A stretch of DNA of 64,000 nt from Leisingera coralii (GTDB taxonomy: Bacteria > Pseudomonadota > Alphaproteobacteria > Rhodobacterales > Rhodobacteraceae). The DNA lies in the NCBI RefSeq assembly GCF_049056525.1, contig NZ_JBHUPT010000063.1, positions 25,894-89,893 on the forward strand. The letters are read 5' to 3'. Every line of letters starts with the position of its first letter. Position 1 is the first letter of the stretch. Positions 9,108 to 16,950 of the stretch are shown one piece after another. The notes under the pieces were generated by a model. That model saw nothing but the letters and a program-made list of their open reading frames with translations, had not been told where the DNA came from and ran no database searches. The translations under genes and the position numbers were made by a program.

Positions 9108-9136
9108 CATTTACGCCCAAATCTTTCTCTTGACAA
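9108..9136 (-). promoter_or_regulatory. Candidate sigma-70 promoter for rpoZ-rsh
   Basis: On the minus strand, TTGTCA (9136-9131) is followed after 17 bases by TAAATG (9113-9108). The transcript would start roughly 30 bases before the rpoZ ATG. The -35 matches consensus at five of six positions; the -10 is weaker. Confidence 0.4.
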
Positions 9137-9162
9137 GGGCGGAAAACGCCGCATCGCGCTGG

Positions 9163-9732
9163 TTACAGAGGGACAACCTCCGCCACCTCTTCCGGCGGCA
9201 GGTCCGCCAGCATCTGCGTCACGGTTTTCTGCAAAACCGGATGCTGCCAGCGCGGCGCGATATCCTTGAGCGGCACCAGCACAAAGGCACGGTCCTGGAT
9301 GCGCGGATGCGGCAGGATCAGCTGCTCCGGCGCCTCCTGCATCTGGCGCTCCAGCGGCAGCCCCTGCCAGCGGGCGAACCCGGCGGTGTCCGGCAGCACC
9401 GCACCGCCGTGATCCAGCAGATCCATATCCAGCGTGCGCATCCCCCAGCGCTGCTCCCGCACCCGGGCAAACTGCGCCTCAACCTCATGCAGCCGCGCCA
9501 GCAGATCGCCTGCCGACAGGGCGGTTTCCACCGCTACAGCGGCGTTCACATAATCGGGGCCTGCACCGGCCGGAAAGCAGGGCGTGCGGAAGAACCGGGA
9601 GACGCTGCGCAGCCTCACATCCTCCGCCTGCAGGGCGGCAATGGCCTTTGACAAGGTGACTTGCGGCGCATCAGCGTCAGCCGGCAGGTTACCGCCAAGT
9701 GCGATCAGCGAAAGTTTCCGGTTTGCGGCCAT
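9163..9732 (-). CDS. folK: 2-amino-4-hydroxy-6-hydroxymethyldihydropteridine pyrophosphokinase
   Basis: FolK transfers pyrophosphate from ATP to 6-hydroxymethyl-7,8-dihydropterin in folate synthesis. Family marks in the 189-residue protein are IALGGNLP at the N-terminus, the signature RWGMRTLDMDLL around residue 98, and LPHPRIQDRAFVLVPLKDIAP. No other folate gene is adjacent. It runs in the same direction as rpoZ but with a gap of about 90 bases, so it may be a separate unit. Confidence 0.95.
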   Translation of the reverse strand: MAANRKLSLIALGGNLPADADAPQVTLSKAIAALQAEDVRLRSVSRFFRTPCFPAGAGPDYVNAAVAVETALSAGDLLARLHEVEAQFARVREQRWGMRTLDMDLLDHGGAVLPDTAGFARWQGLPLERQMQEAPEQLILPHPRIQDRAFVLVPLKDIAPRWQHPVLQKTVTQMLADLPPEEVAEVVPL

Positions 9733-9869
9733 TTTTGACCCTATTTCAGAATGGCAGTATACTTGCGGCAGATGACAAATAACTTACATTAAGTCCACCC
9801 GTTTCGCCGATTTCAAGCTCACACTCACGGAACTCAAGGCTGAGGCGGATATACCGGAAGGAACATTTG

Positions 9870-10439
9870 ATGTTTTACAAAGACGAACGGCTTGCGCTGT
9901 TCATAGACGGGTCAAACCTGTACGCCGCGGCCAAGGCGCTCGGGTTCGACATCGACTACAAGCTTCTGCGGCAGGAATTCATGCGCCGCGGCAAGCTGCT
10001 GCGCGCCTTTTATTACACCGCCCTGCTGGAGAATGACGAGTATTCTCCGATCCGGCCGCTGGTTGACTGGCTGCATTACAACGGCTTCACCATGGTCACC
10101 AAACCGGCCAAGGAATACACCGACAGCCTGGGCCGCCGCAAAGTCAAAGGCAACATGGATATCGAGCTTACCGTCGATGCCATGGAGCTGGCGCCGCGGG
10201 TGGACCATATCGTGCTGTTCTCGGGCGATGGGGATTTCCGCCCGCTGATTGCCAGCCTGCAGCGCCAGGGCGTGCGTGTTTCGGTGGTCTCGACCATCCG
10301 CAGCCAGCCGCCGATGATCTCTGACGATCTGCGCCGCCAGGCCGACAATTTCATCGAGCTGGAAGAGCTGCGCGACGTGATCGGCCGCCCGCCGCGCGAG
10401 CAAAGCGATCAGCGCTCGGCAACCGTCGCGCACGGCTAA
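9870..10439 (+). CDS. NYN-domain (LabA/DUF88-like) protein
   Basis: The 189-residue protein fits the NYN family, a PIN-like fold of predicted metal-dependent ribonucleases. Conserved acidic motifs are visible: ALFIDGSNLY at the N-terminus, KGNMDIELTVDAM mid-protein and IVLFSGDGDFRPLI near residue 115. An arginine-rich, unstructured tail follows. The ATG at 9870 has AAGGA about eight bases upstream; a TTG immediately before it is less likely. RNA target unknown. Confidence 0.9.
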   Translation: MFYKDERLALFIDGSNLYAAAKALGFDIDYKLLRQEFMRRGKLLRAFYYTALLENDEYSPIRPLVDWLHYNGFTMVTKPAKEYTDSLGRRKVKGNMDIELTVDAMELAPRVDHIVLFSGDGDFRPLIASLQRQGVRVSVVSTIRSQPPMISDDLRRQADNFIELEELRDVIGRPPREQSDQRSATVAHG

Positions 10440-10460
10440 GCAGAAGCAACCGCTTCATAC

Positions 10461-10498
10461 CCGGAGCAAGGCGCCAGATGGGGCGGCGCCTGCTCCGG
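10461..10498. terminator. Hairpin between convergent genes
   Basis: CCGGAGCA-A-GGCGCC pairs with GGCGCC-TGCTCCGG, giving about 14 paired bases with one bulge and a nine-base loop. There is no long T-run on either side. It lies between the NYN gene and the converging cytochrome gene and could stop transcription from both directions. Confidence 0.55.
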
Positions 10499-10504
10499 AC
10501 CAAA

Positions 10505-10966
10505 TCAATCGTTCGCCTGGCTGTTAATCTGGTTGTGGCGGGCGATTATCTCTGCGGGCCAGCGGCTTTTGATATAGGCCAGCACCGCCAGCATCTCCTC
10601 TTCAGTCAGCACACCGGCATAGCCGCCCATGCGGCTGCGGTAGCCATTGCCGACCAGCTGGGCAACGCCGTGCCTGGTGATCTCCAGCAACTGCGCGTCC
10701 GAGTGGTGCCAGGTGTGGCCGCTTTCGTCCTGCGGCGGCGCAGGCAGATAGCCCTCGCTGTCCCGCTGCTGCCAATTGGGTTCGCCCTGCAAGTCCTCTC
10801 CGTGGCAGCTGGCGCAATGGTCCAGATAAATCACCTGCCCCTCGGCCACCGCCCCCGGATCCTTGTAAGGCAGGAGCCCGGCTGCCTGCGGATCGCTCTC
10901 CGCCAGCCAGTAATACGCAGCCGCCGCCAACCCGGCCGCAGCGGTAAAGGCAATCACCTGTTTCAC
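10505..10966 (-). CDS. Membrane-anchored c-type cytochrome
   Basis: The 153-residue protein begins with an uncleaved-looking hydrophobic helix (VIAFTAAAGLAAAAYYWLA). One CASCH haem-binding motif follows near residue 49, and a likely distal Met ligand lies in RMGGYAG. It should be a single-haem cytochrome on the periplasmic side. GTG at 10966 is chosen because the helix begins there; a long upstream extension of the open frame is basic and looks non-coding. Electron partner unknown. It is divergent from ispH. Confidence 0.88.
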   Translation of the reverse strand: MKQVIAFTAAAGLAAAAYYWLAESDPQAAGLLPYKDPGAVAEGQVIYLDHCASCHGEDLQGEPNWQQRDSEGYLPAPPQDESGHTWHHSDAQLLEITRHGVAQLVGNGYRSRMGGYAGVLTEEEMLAVLAYIKSRWPAEIIARHNQINSQAND

Positions 10967-11108
10967 GCTGCCCTCATGCCTTTTGCTGTCCAAGGCGGGC
11001 TTTTGCCGCCTTCCCCCGCAGGAACCTCCAATCACAAACCTGTGATGCCGCCCGGGCACTGGACCTTGCCGCCTGAACCGCTTACCTCTGGCCCGCAAGG
11101 AGACGCCA

Positions 11109-12059
11109 ATGACCAAGCCAGCCCTGACCCTCTACCTCGCCGCACCGCGCGGCTTCTGCGCCGGAGTGGACCGCGCCATCAAGATTGTCGAAATGGCAAT
11201 CGGCAAATGGGGTGCGCCGGTCTATGTCCGCCACGAGATCGTGCACAACAAGTTCGTGGTCGACTCCTTGCGCGAAAAAGGCGCGGTCTTCGTCGAGGAG
11301 CTGGACGAATGCCCCGATGACCGGCCGGTGATCTTCTCGGCCCACGGGGTGCCGAAGTCGGTGCCCGCCGCGGCCGAAGCGCGTGAAATGATCTATGTCG
11401 ATGCCACCTGCCCGCTGGTCTCCAAGGTGCATATCGAGGCCCAGCGCCACGCGGAAAACGGCTTGCAGATGATCATGATCGGCCACAAGGGCCACCCGGA
11501 AACCATCGGCACCATGGGCCAGCTGCCCGAAGGCGAGGTGCTGCTGGTCGAAACCGTCGCGGACGTGGCCACGGTAGAGGTCCGCGATCCGGACCGCCTC
11601 GCCTATGTCACCCAGACCACCCTGTCGGTCGATGACACCAAGGGGATCGTCGCAGCGCTGGAAAAGCGCTTCCCCAACATCGTGGGCCCGCACAAGGAAG
11701 ACATCTGCTATGCCACCACCAACCGTCAGGAGGCGGTGAAATCGGTGGCGCCCAAGGCCGATGCCCTCCTGGTGGTTGGCGCACCCAACTCCTCCAACTC
11801 CCGCCGCCTGGTCGAAGTCGGCGCCAAGAACGGCTGCGACTACGCCCAGCTGGTGCAGCGGGCCGAAAACATCGACTGGCGCGCGCTGGAGGGCATACGA
11901 TCCGTCGCCATCACCGCCGGCGCCTCCGCTCCGGAACTGCTGGTCAACGAGGTGATCGACGCTTTCCGCGCCCGCTATGACGTGACCGTCGAGGTGGTGG
12001 AAACCGCCGTCGAAACCGTGGAGTTCAAGGTGCCCCGCGTTTTGCGGCAGCCCGCGTAA
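11109..12059 (+). CDS. ispH: 4-hydroxy-3-methylbut-2-enyl diphosphate reductase
   Basis: IspH is the [4Fe-4S] enzyme that makes IPP and DMAPP in the last step of the non-mevalonate isoprenoid pathway. The three cluster cysteines are in PRGFCAGVDRA, VDATCPLVSKVH and EDICYATTNRQEAV. The catalytic Glu region reads VDDTKGIV preceded by YVTQTTLS. The 316-residue length is normal, and AAGGAG lies a few bases before the ATG. Confidence 0.97.
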   Translation: MTKPALTLYLAAPRGFCAGVDRAIKIVEMAIGKWGAPVYVRHEIVHNKFVVDSLREKGAVFVEELDECPDDRPVIFSAHGVPKSVPAAAEAREMIYVDATCPLVSKVHIEAQRHAENGLQMIMIGHKGHPETIGTMGQLPEGEVLLVETVADVATVEVRDPDRLAYVTQTTLSVDDTKGIVAALEKRFPNIVGPHKEDICYATTNRQEAVKSVAPKADALLVVGAPNSSNSRRLVEVGAKNGCDYAQLVQRAENIDWRALEGIRSVAITAGASAPELLVNEVIDAFRARYDVTVEVVETAVETVEFKVPRVLRQPA

Positions 12060-12155
12060 TCCCCCCGGGAGCAATCCAGGTTACAGAAAACACACCCGCC
12101 GCGGGCTAATCGTGTTACGCATTAGTCCCCGGGCATTTTTTCTGGAGCCGCATCC

Positions 12156-12770
12156 ATGATTACGCTGCACTTTCTGATTACCGCATTTGTTGTCGTCCTC
12201 GCCCCCGGCACGGGCGTCATCTACACGCTGGCCCTGGGCCTTGGGCAGGGCTGGCGCGCCTCCATTTGGGCAGCGGTTGGCTGCACATTCGGTATCTTGC
12301 CCCACCTCGCCGCCGCTACCCTGGGGCTGGCGGCTGTCCTGCACAGCTCCGCCCTGCTGTTCCAGATCGTCAAAGCAGCGGGCGTCGCCTATCTGCTGTA
12401 TCTCGCCTGGCAGGCCCTGCGCAGCGGCGGGGCGCTGGCGGTGGATTCCAAGCGCACCAGCCAGCCCGGCTGGAAAATCGCCTGGCGCGGGGCGCTGATC
12501 AACATCCTGAACCCCAAGCTGTCGGTGTTCTTCCTGGCACTGCTGCCGCCGTTCCTGAGCGGCAATCCCGCCAGCGCCACGCTGGAGATGTCAGTTCTGG
12601 GCCTGGTCTTCATGGCGATGACCTTTGCCATCTTCGTGCTCTACGGGTTGTTCGCCGCCCAGGCCCGCACCTATCTTCTCAACAGCGAGCGGGTGCTGAA
12701 GTGGATGAGCCGCGGCTTTGCCGCCGTCTTTGCAGGCCTCGCCGCCCGGCTGGCAGCGGAACGCGCCTGA
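12156..12770 (+). CDS. LysE/RhtB-family amino acid exporter
   Basis: The 204-residue protein has six hydrophobic helices and the family N-terminus with APGTGVIYTLALGLGQGWRA. NILNPKLSVFFLALLPPFL is the second conserved segment. Such proteins export amino acids or homoserine lactones; the substrate cannot be read from sequence. The methyltransferase starts 22 bases downstream, so the two may be co-transcribed. Confidence 0.9.
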   Translation: MITLHFLITAFVVVLAPGTGVIYTLALGLGQGWRASIWAAVGCTFGILPHLAAATLGLAAVLHSSALLFQIVKAAGVAYLLYLAWQALRSGGALAVDSKRTSQPGWKIAWRGALINILNPKLSVFFLALLPPFLSGNPASATLEMSVLGLVFMAMTFAIFVLYGLFAAQARTYLLNSERVLKWMSRGFAAVFAGLAARLAAERA

Positions 12771-12792
12771 CTGCTGCCGCGGAGGTGACCAG

Positions 12793-13392
12793 ATGAGCGA
12801 TGACAGAACAATCAGCGTCTACGACGAGCGCGCCGCGGAATACGCCGAGCGCTTTGCCGGCGGCACGGACGCAGGGGAAGAGTCCGACTTCCAGGCTTTC
12901 ACCGGCCGGCTTCCGGAGGGCGGCGCGGTGCTGGATCTCGGCTGCGGCCCCGGCCATTGGGCAGCGCGCTTCCGGGACGCAGGCTACCGGGTGGCTGCCC
13001 TGGACGCTTCGCCGGAAATGGCGGAAGCCGCCCGCAGCGCCTATGGGATCGAGGTCACCGTCACAGGGTTTCACGCCCTGGATGCCGAAGCGGTCTTTGA
13101 CGGTGTCTGGGCCTATTTCAGCCTGCTGCACGTGCCGCGGGCGGAACTTGCCATCCATCTCTCCGCCGTGCACCGGGCGCTGGCCCCTGGCGGAACATTG
13201 TGCCTGGCGATGAAACTGGGTGAAGGCGAAGGCCGCGATGAGCTGGGCAGGTTCTATGCCTACTACAGCGAGGAAGAGCTGCGCGAAAAACTCGAAACCG
13301 CCGGTTTCACCGTCCTTGGCAGCCGCCGCGGCGAGGGCAAAGGACTGGCTGGCACTGCCCAAGAGTTCGTAGTATTGACCGCACATGCCTGA
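12793..13392 (+). CDS. Class I SAM-dependent methyltransferase
   Basis: The SAM-binding motif is VLDLGCGPGHWAARF, near residue 45, followed by VAALDASPEM. The 199-residue protein is a type 11-like methyltransferase with no visible substrate signature. The ATG is fixed by GGAGGTGA five bases upstream; the open frame extends further 5' without homology. Its end overlaps the start of rnhA by eight bases, so the two are probably coupled. Confidence 0.88.
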   Translation: MSDDRTISVYDERAAEYAERFAGGTDAGEESDFQAFTGRLPEGGAVLDLGCGPGHWAARFRDAGYRVAALDASPEMAEAARSAYGIEVTVTGFHALDAEAVFDGVWAYFSLLHVPRAELAIHLSAVHRALAPGGTLCLAMKLGEGEGRDELGRFYAYYSEEELREKLETAGFTVLGSRRGEGKGLAGTAQEFVVLTAHA

Positions 13393-13849
13393 TTTGTTTG
13401 CTTATACCGACGGCGCCTGCTCTGGAAATCCCGGCCCCGGCGGCTGGGGCGTCCTGCTGCGCGCCATGGACGGTGACACCATCGTCAAAGAAAAAGAACT
13501 CAGCGGCGGCGAGGCCGAGACCACCAACAACCGGATGGAACTGCTGGCCGCGATCAACGCGCTGGAGAGCCTGGCGCGGCCGTCCACGATCACCGTGGTC
13601 ACTGACTCGGCCTATGTGAAGAACGGCGTCACCGGCTGGATCCACAGCTGGAAGAAGAACGGCTGGAAGACCTCCAGCAAGAAGCCCGTGAAGAATGTCG
13701 AACTGTGGCAGCGGCTGGACGAGGCCCAGCGCCGTCACAAGGTGACATGGGAATGGGTCAAGGGCCACGCAGGCCACCCCGAGAACGAACGCGCGGATGA
13801 ACTGGCCCGGGCCGGCATGGCCCCTTTCAAGAAGAAGAAAAGCGCCTGA
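13385..13849 (+). CDS. rnhA: Ribonuclease HI
   Basis: RNase HI cuts RNA in RNA-DNA hybrids. The four acidic active-site residues are present: YTDGACSGNPGPGGWG, NNRMELLAAINAL, VTDSAYVKNG and GHAGHPENERADELA. The basic handle WKKNGWKTSSKKPVKN is also there. The 154-residue length is typical. It overlaps the methyltransferase upstream. Confidence 0.97.
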   Translation: MPDLFAYTDGACSGNPGPGGWGVLLRAMDGDTIVKEKELSGGEAETTNNRMELLAAINALESLARPSTITVVTDSAYVKNGVTGWIHSWKKNGWKTSSKKPVKNVELWQRLDEAQRRHKVTWEWVKGHAGHPENERADELARAGMAPFKKKKSA

Positions 13850-13865
13850 TGCGCGAGGCCAATGC

Positions 13866-14489
13866 ATGAGCTTTCTGACCCTGCTCGACTACGCCTCGGT
13901 GCTGGTCTTCGCCCTCACCGGGGCGCTGGTTGCCAGCCGGGCGCAGCTCGACATTGTCGGCTTTGCCTTCGTCGCCTGCCTGACGGCGGTTGGCGGCGGC
14001 ACGGTCCGGGATCTGCTGCTGAACCGTGATCCGGTGTTCTGGGTCGGTGACCCCAACTACATCCTGCTGGCAGCGGGCGCCGCGGTGGCGGTGTTCTTTA
14101 CCGCGCATCTGGTGGAAAGCCGAATGCGGTGGGTGATCTGGCTGGACAGCTTTGCCCTGGCGGTTGCCGTGCCCGCCGGCACCGGCGCGGCGATAGCACT
14201 GGGAAAAGGGCCTGTGATCGTGGTGCTGATGGGCATGGCCACCGGTTCGCTGGGCGGGCTGATGCGCGATGTGGTCTGTAACGAGGTGCCGCTGGTCCTG
14301 AAACAGGGCGAGCTTTACATCACCTGCGCCATGGCCGGCGCGATCACTGCCGTTCTGGCAATCTCGGCGGGGCTGGAGCTGCGGTTTGCCCTGCTCGCCT
14401 GCGCCGGCGTCTGCTGGACCCTGCGCGCGGGCTCGATCACCTTCGGCTGGCACCTGCCCGTCTACAAGAGCCGCCCGCCGCGCAGCTGA
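13866..14489 (+). CDS. TRIC-family (UPF0126/YicG-like) cation channel protein
   Basis: This 207-residue, seven-helix membrane protein has two copies of the family half-motif: GGGTVRDLLL in the first half and GGLMRDVVCNE in the second. Prokaryotic members form trimeric cation-selective channels. The ATG at 13866 is chosen because homology starts with the first helix; the open frame upstream overlaps rnhA. It starts 16 bases after rnhA. Confidence 0.88.
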   Translation: MSFLTLLDYASVLVFALTGALVASRAQLDIVGFAFVACLTAVGGGTVRDLLLNRDPVFWVGDPNYILLAAGAAVAVFFTAHLVESRMRWVIWLDSFALAVAVPAGTGAAIALGKGPVIVVLMGMATGSLGGLMRDVVCNEVPLVLKQGELYITCAMAGAITAVLAISAGLELRFALLACAGVCWTLRAGSITFGWHLPVYKSRPPRS

Positions 14490-14499
14490 GCCTGCGCCT

Positions 14500-14736
14500 C
14501 TACCGCTGAATATAGCGCTGCCAGAGCCAGATCAGCACCAGGGCGCCCAGGACCGCGCCGACGAACCCCGCCATGAAGCCCATCACGGCAAGCAAGCCCC
14601 GCAGAACCAGCCCGCCCACCAGCGCCCCCGCCATGCCGATACAGACCGTGGTGATGATATCGGTCTCCAGACGCATCAGCCGGGTTGCGAGGAAGCCTGC
14701 CGCGGCACCGATGATGATCAGGGCAATGATGGGCAT
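14500..14736 (-). CDS. GlsB/YeaQ/YmgE-family small membrane protein
   Basis: The 78-residue protein has three hydrophobic segments and the family pattern of glycine-rich helices (IIGAAAGFLATRL, CIGMAGALVGGLVLRG, FVGAVLGALVLIWLW). It belongs with the stress-associated, transglycosylase-associated YeaQ group; its molecular role is unclear. GGAGGCGAGGC precedes the ATG. It ends eleven bases from the converging TRIC gene and 13 bases before fmt in the fmt direction. Confidence 0.85.
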   Translation of the reverse strand: MPIIALIIIGAAAGFLATRLMRLETDIITTVCIGMAGALVGGLVLRGLLAVMGFMAGFVGAVLGALVLIWLWQRYIQR

Positions 14737-14749
14737 GCCTCGCCTCCGG

Positions 14750-15655
14750 TTACAGGCGGCTGCCCTTCGGAACCGGGAAGCCGCGCAGGAATACATCCGG
14801 ATCCTGCGCGCTTTTGCCCGCCCGTTGCAAGCGCAGCAGCTGCACCGCTCCGGTTCCGCAGGCAATGGTCAGAGCGTCATCCAGCACCTCGCCCGGCGCG
14901 CCCTGCCCCTCTGCCAGGCGCGACGCCAGCAGCTTGACCCGCTGGCCTTCGATCTCGCACCAGGCGCCGGGGAAGGGGGACAGCCCGCGGATCTTGCGGT
15001 CAACCTCCGCCGCCGGGCGGGACCAGTCGATCTGTGCCTCGCCCTTGTCGATCTTTTCGGCGTAGGTAACGCCCTCTTCGGGCTGCACCTCCGGCGTCAG
15101 GTCGGGCAGGCAGCTCAACGCCTCAACGATCAGCCCCGCGCCCATTTCAGACAGCCGGTCATGCAGCTGGGCGGTGGTTTCCTCTGCACCGATCGCGGTG
15201 GCCTCTCGCAGCAGCACCGGGCCGGTGTCGAGCCCCGCCTCCATCTGCATGATGCAAATACCGGTTTCCGCATCGCCCGCCATGACCGCCCGGTGGATCG
15301 GCGCCGCCCCGCGCCAGCGCGGCAACAGGCTCGCGTGGATGTTCAGGCAGCCATGTTCCGGCGCGTCCAGAATGGCCTGCGGCAGGATCAGCCCGTAGGC
15401 TACGACCACCGCAATATCAGCGTTCAGCGCTGCAAATTCCGCCTGCTCCTCGGCGCCTTTCAGCGAGACCGGGTGGCGCACTTCCAGCCCCAAGGCCGCG
15501 GCGCGGGCGTGGACGGGGGTTGGACGGTCCTTCTTGCCGCGGCCCGCAGGCCGGGGCGGCTGACAGTAGACGGCGGCAATCTCGTGCCCGGCTTCTACCA
15601 GCGCGTCCAGCACCGGCACCGAGAAGTCAGGTGTTCCCATGAAGATGATGCGCAT
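14750..15655 (-). CDS. fmt: Methionyl-tRNA formyltransferase
   Basis: Fmt formylates initiator Met-tRNA. The N-terminus is MRIIFMGTPDFSVPVL, the formyl-tetrahydrofolate catalytic loop reads LNIHASLLPRWRGAAPI, and GICIMQMEAGLDTGPV follows. The C-terminal domain begins near residue 205 with SPFPGAW. At 301 residues it is normal. It lies downstream of two deformylase-family genes, matching the usual def-fmt pairing, but with a 166-base gap containing strong hairpins. Confidence 0.96.
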   Translation of the reverse strand: MRIIFMGTPDFSVPVLDALVEAGHEIAAVYCQPPRPAGRGKKDRPTPVHARAAALGLEVRHPVSLKGAEEQAEFAALNADIAVVVAYGLILPQAILDAPEHGCLNIHASLLPRWRGAAPIHRAVMAGDAETGICIMQMEAGLDTGPVLLREATAIGAEETTAQLHDRLSEMGAGLIVEALSCLPDLTPEVQPEEGVTYAEKIDKGEAQIDWSRPAAEVDRKIRGLSPFPGAWCEIEGQRVKLLASRLAEGQGAPGEVLDDALTIACGTGAVQLLRLQRAGKSAQDPDVFLRGFPVPKGSRL

Positions 15656-15721
15656 CAGTGTCCCCGTCCGCCCCTTGGTTACCTTGCCGCACACATAGAC
15701 GGGCTTGCCTGAAACAACGCA

Positions 15722-15802
15722 GGTTCGCGCCTGGTCCCGGGGTGGGCGTTTCGCGCTCGCCCTAGGGGCGGGGCTGGGCGCGAACCGGGCCGCAGGCGGC
15801 CC
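15722..15802. repeat. Tandem strong inverted repeats between the deformylase-like gene and fmt
   Basis: GGTTCGCGCC at 15722-15731 pairs with GGCGCGAACC at 15777-15786. GGGCCGCAGGCGGCCC at 15787-15802 forms a second stem. No T-run follows. The position downstream of def2 and upstream of fmt fits a processing or attenuation element, or an intergenic repeat family. Confidence 0.6.
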
Positions 15803-15821
15803 GGGAGTTCGATATCCGGCC

Positions 15822-16319
15822 TCAGCCGTTCAGCTTCTTGGCCTTGCGGACCAGCATGTCGCGCTTCACCTTGCTCAGCCGGTCGAAATACATCTTGCCA
15901 TTCAGGTGGTCGATCTGGTGCTGAACCGAAGTCGCCTCGATCCCGACAAAATCGCGCCGGTCGATCATCCCCTGCTCATTCAGGTAGCGGACAGTGACAG
16001 CCCGCGGGCGTTTGATCTTGGCCGACACGCCCGGCAGGTTGGGGCTGGCCTCGTCATGCTCGCGCAGTTCGATCGAGGCATGCAGGATCTCCGGGTTAGC
16101 CAGTTTCACGGCCCGGCCGCGCTCGGTGGAGCCATCCACCACCGCCAGGCGCAGCATCACCCCGATCTGATTGGCGGCCAGGCCCACGCCCGGCATCGCC
16201 TCCATGGTATCCACCATGTCATTCCAAATGTCGCGGATTTCGTCGGTGATCTCTGTCACCTCTTCAGCCTTAAGGCGCAGGCGCTTGTCGGGCCACGGCA
16301 GGCAGGTGCGGACGGTCAT
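15822..16319 (-). CDS. Deformylase-like protein lacking catalytic Cys and Glu
   Basis: The 165-residue protein aligns along its length with peptide deformylase. Motif 1 is kept (GVGLAANQ). In motif 2, EGCLSxP is replaced by EASPNLP, so the metal-binding Cys is Ser. In motif 3, HEIDH is HQIDH, so the catalytic Glu is Gln. Classic deformylase activity is therefore unlikely. It starts 15 bases downstream of the intact def gene, implying a tandem duplication and shared transcription. It could bind N-terminal formyl-Met without cleavage, or compete for the ribosome exit site; both are guesses. Confidence 0.9.
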   Translation of the reverse strand: MTVRTCLPWPDKRLRLKAEEVTEITDEIRDIWNDMVDTMEAMPGVGLAANQIGVMLRLAVVDGSTERGRAVKLANPEILHASIELREHDEASPNLPGVSAKIKRPRAVTVRYLNEQGMIDRRDFVGIEATSVQHQIDHLNGKMYFDRLSKVKRDMLVRKAKKLNG

Positions 16320-16333
16320 GTCTGTAGGGTTCC

Positions 16334-16852
16334 TCAGGCGCGGGCGCGTTCGCGCTTCAGCTTCTGCATCTTGCGGGTGATCATCTGGCGCTTCAGCGGC
16401 TTCAGGTAATCAATGAACAGTTTGCCGTTCAGATGGTCGATTTCATGCTGCACGCAAGTCGCCCACAGCCCATCAAAGGTCTCGCGCTGCGCAGTGCCGT
16501 CGCGGTCCATCCATTCGACCTCAACCACCTTGGGGCGGGTCACCTCGGCATATTGATCCGGGATCGACAGGCAGCCTTCCTCATACACGTTGGTTTCGTC
16601 CGAAGAAGAGATGATCTGCGGGTTGAACATCACCAGCGGGCGCGGGTCGCCATCCTCTTCCTTAACGCAATCCAGCACGATCAGCCGCTGCAGGATACCG
16701 ATCTGCGGCGCCGCCAGGCCGATGCCGGGGGCTGCATACATGGTTTCCAGCATGTCATCCGCCAGCACGCGCAACTCGTCGCTGAGGTCGGCCACAGGTG
16801 TGCAGACCTTTTTCAGGCGGGGATCGGGATGGATCAGGATCTGTCTTTTCAT
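16334..16852 (-). CDS. def: Peptide deformylase
   Basis: Def removes the formyl group from nascent proteins. All three motifs are intact: GIGLAAPQ, EEGCLSIP and QHEIDHLNG (metal Cys, two His and the catalytic Glu). The 172-residue length assumes the ATG at 16852. An ATG nine bases further upstream is also possible, and neither has a strong ribosome binding site. It heads a def-def2-fmt run. Confidence 0.95.
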   Translation of the reverse strand: MKRQILIHPDPRLKKVCTPVADLSDELRVLADDMLETMYAAPGIGLAAPQIGILQRLIVLDCVKEEDGDPRPLVMFNPQIISSSDETNVYEEGCLSIPDQYAEVTRPKVVEVEWMDRDGTAQRETFDGLWATCVQHEIDHLNGKLFIDYLKPLKRQMITRKMQKLKRERARA

Positions 16853-16950
16853 GAGCTTCATGTATGCGATCAGCCGCCCCATCGCAACGCCCCCTTGCGC
16901 CTGCCGCTGCAGCGATTAGCTTCGCTGCCAAACACAGGGGAGTTCACCAC

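Noticed and set aside
6050..9133. A very long open frame antisense to rsh and rpoZ
   Set aside because: High GC at third codon positions keeps the opposite strand open. The translation is rich in His, Arg and Gln with no domain, while the sense strand encodes clear rsh and rpoZ.
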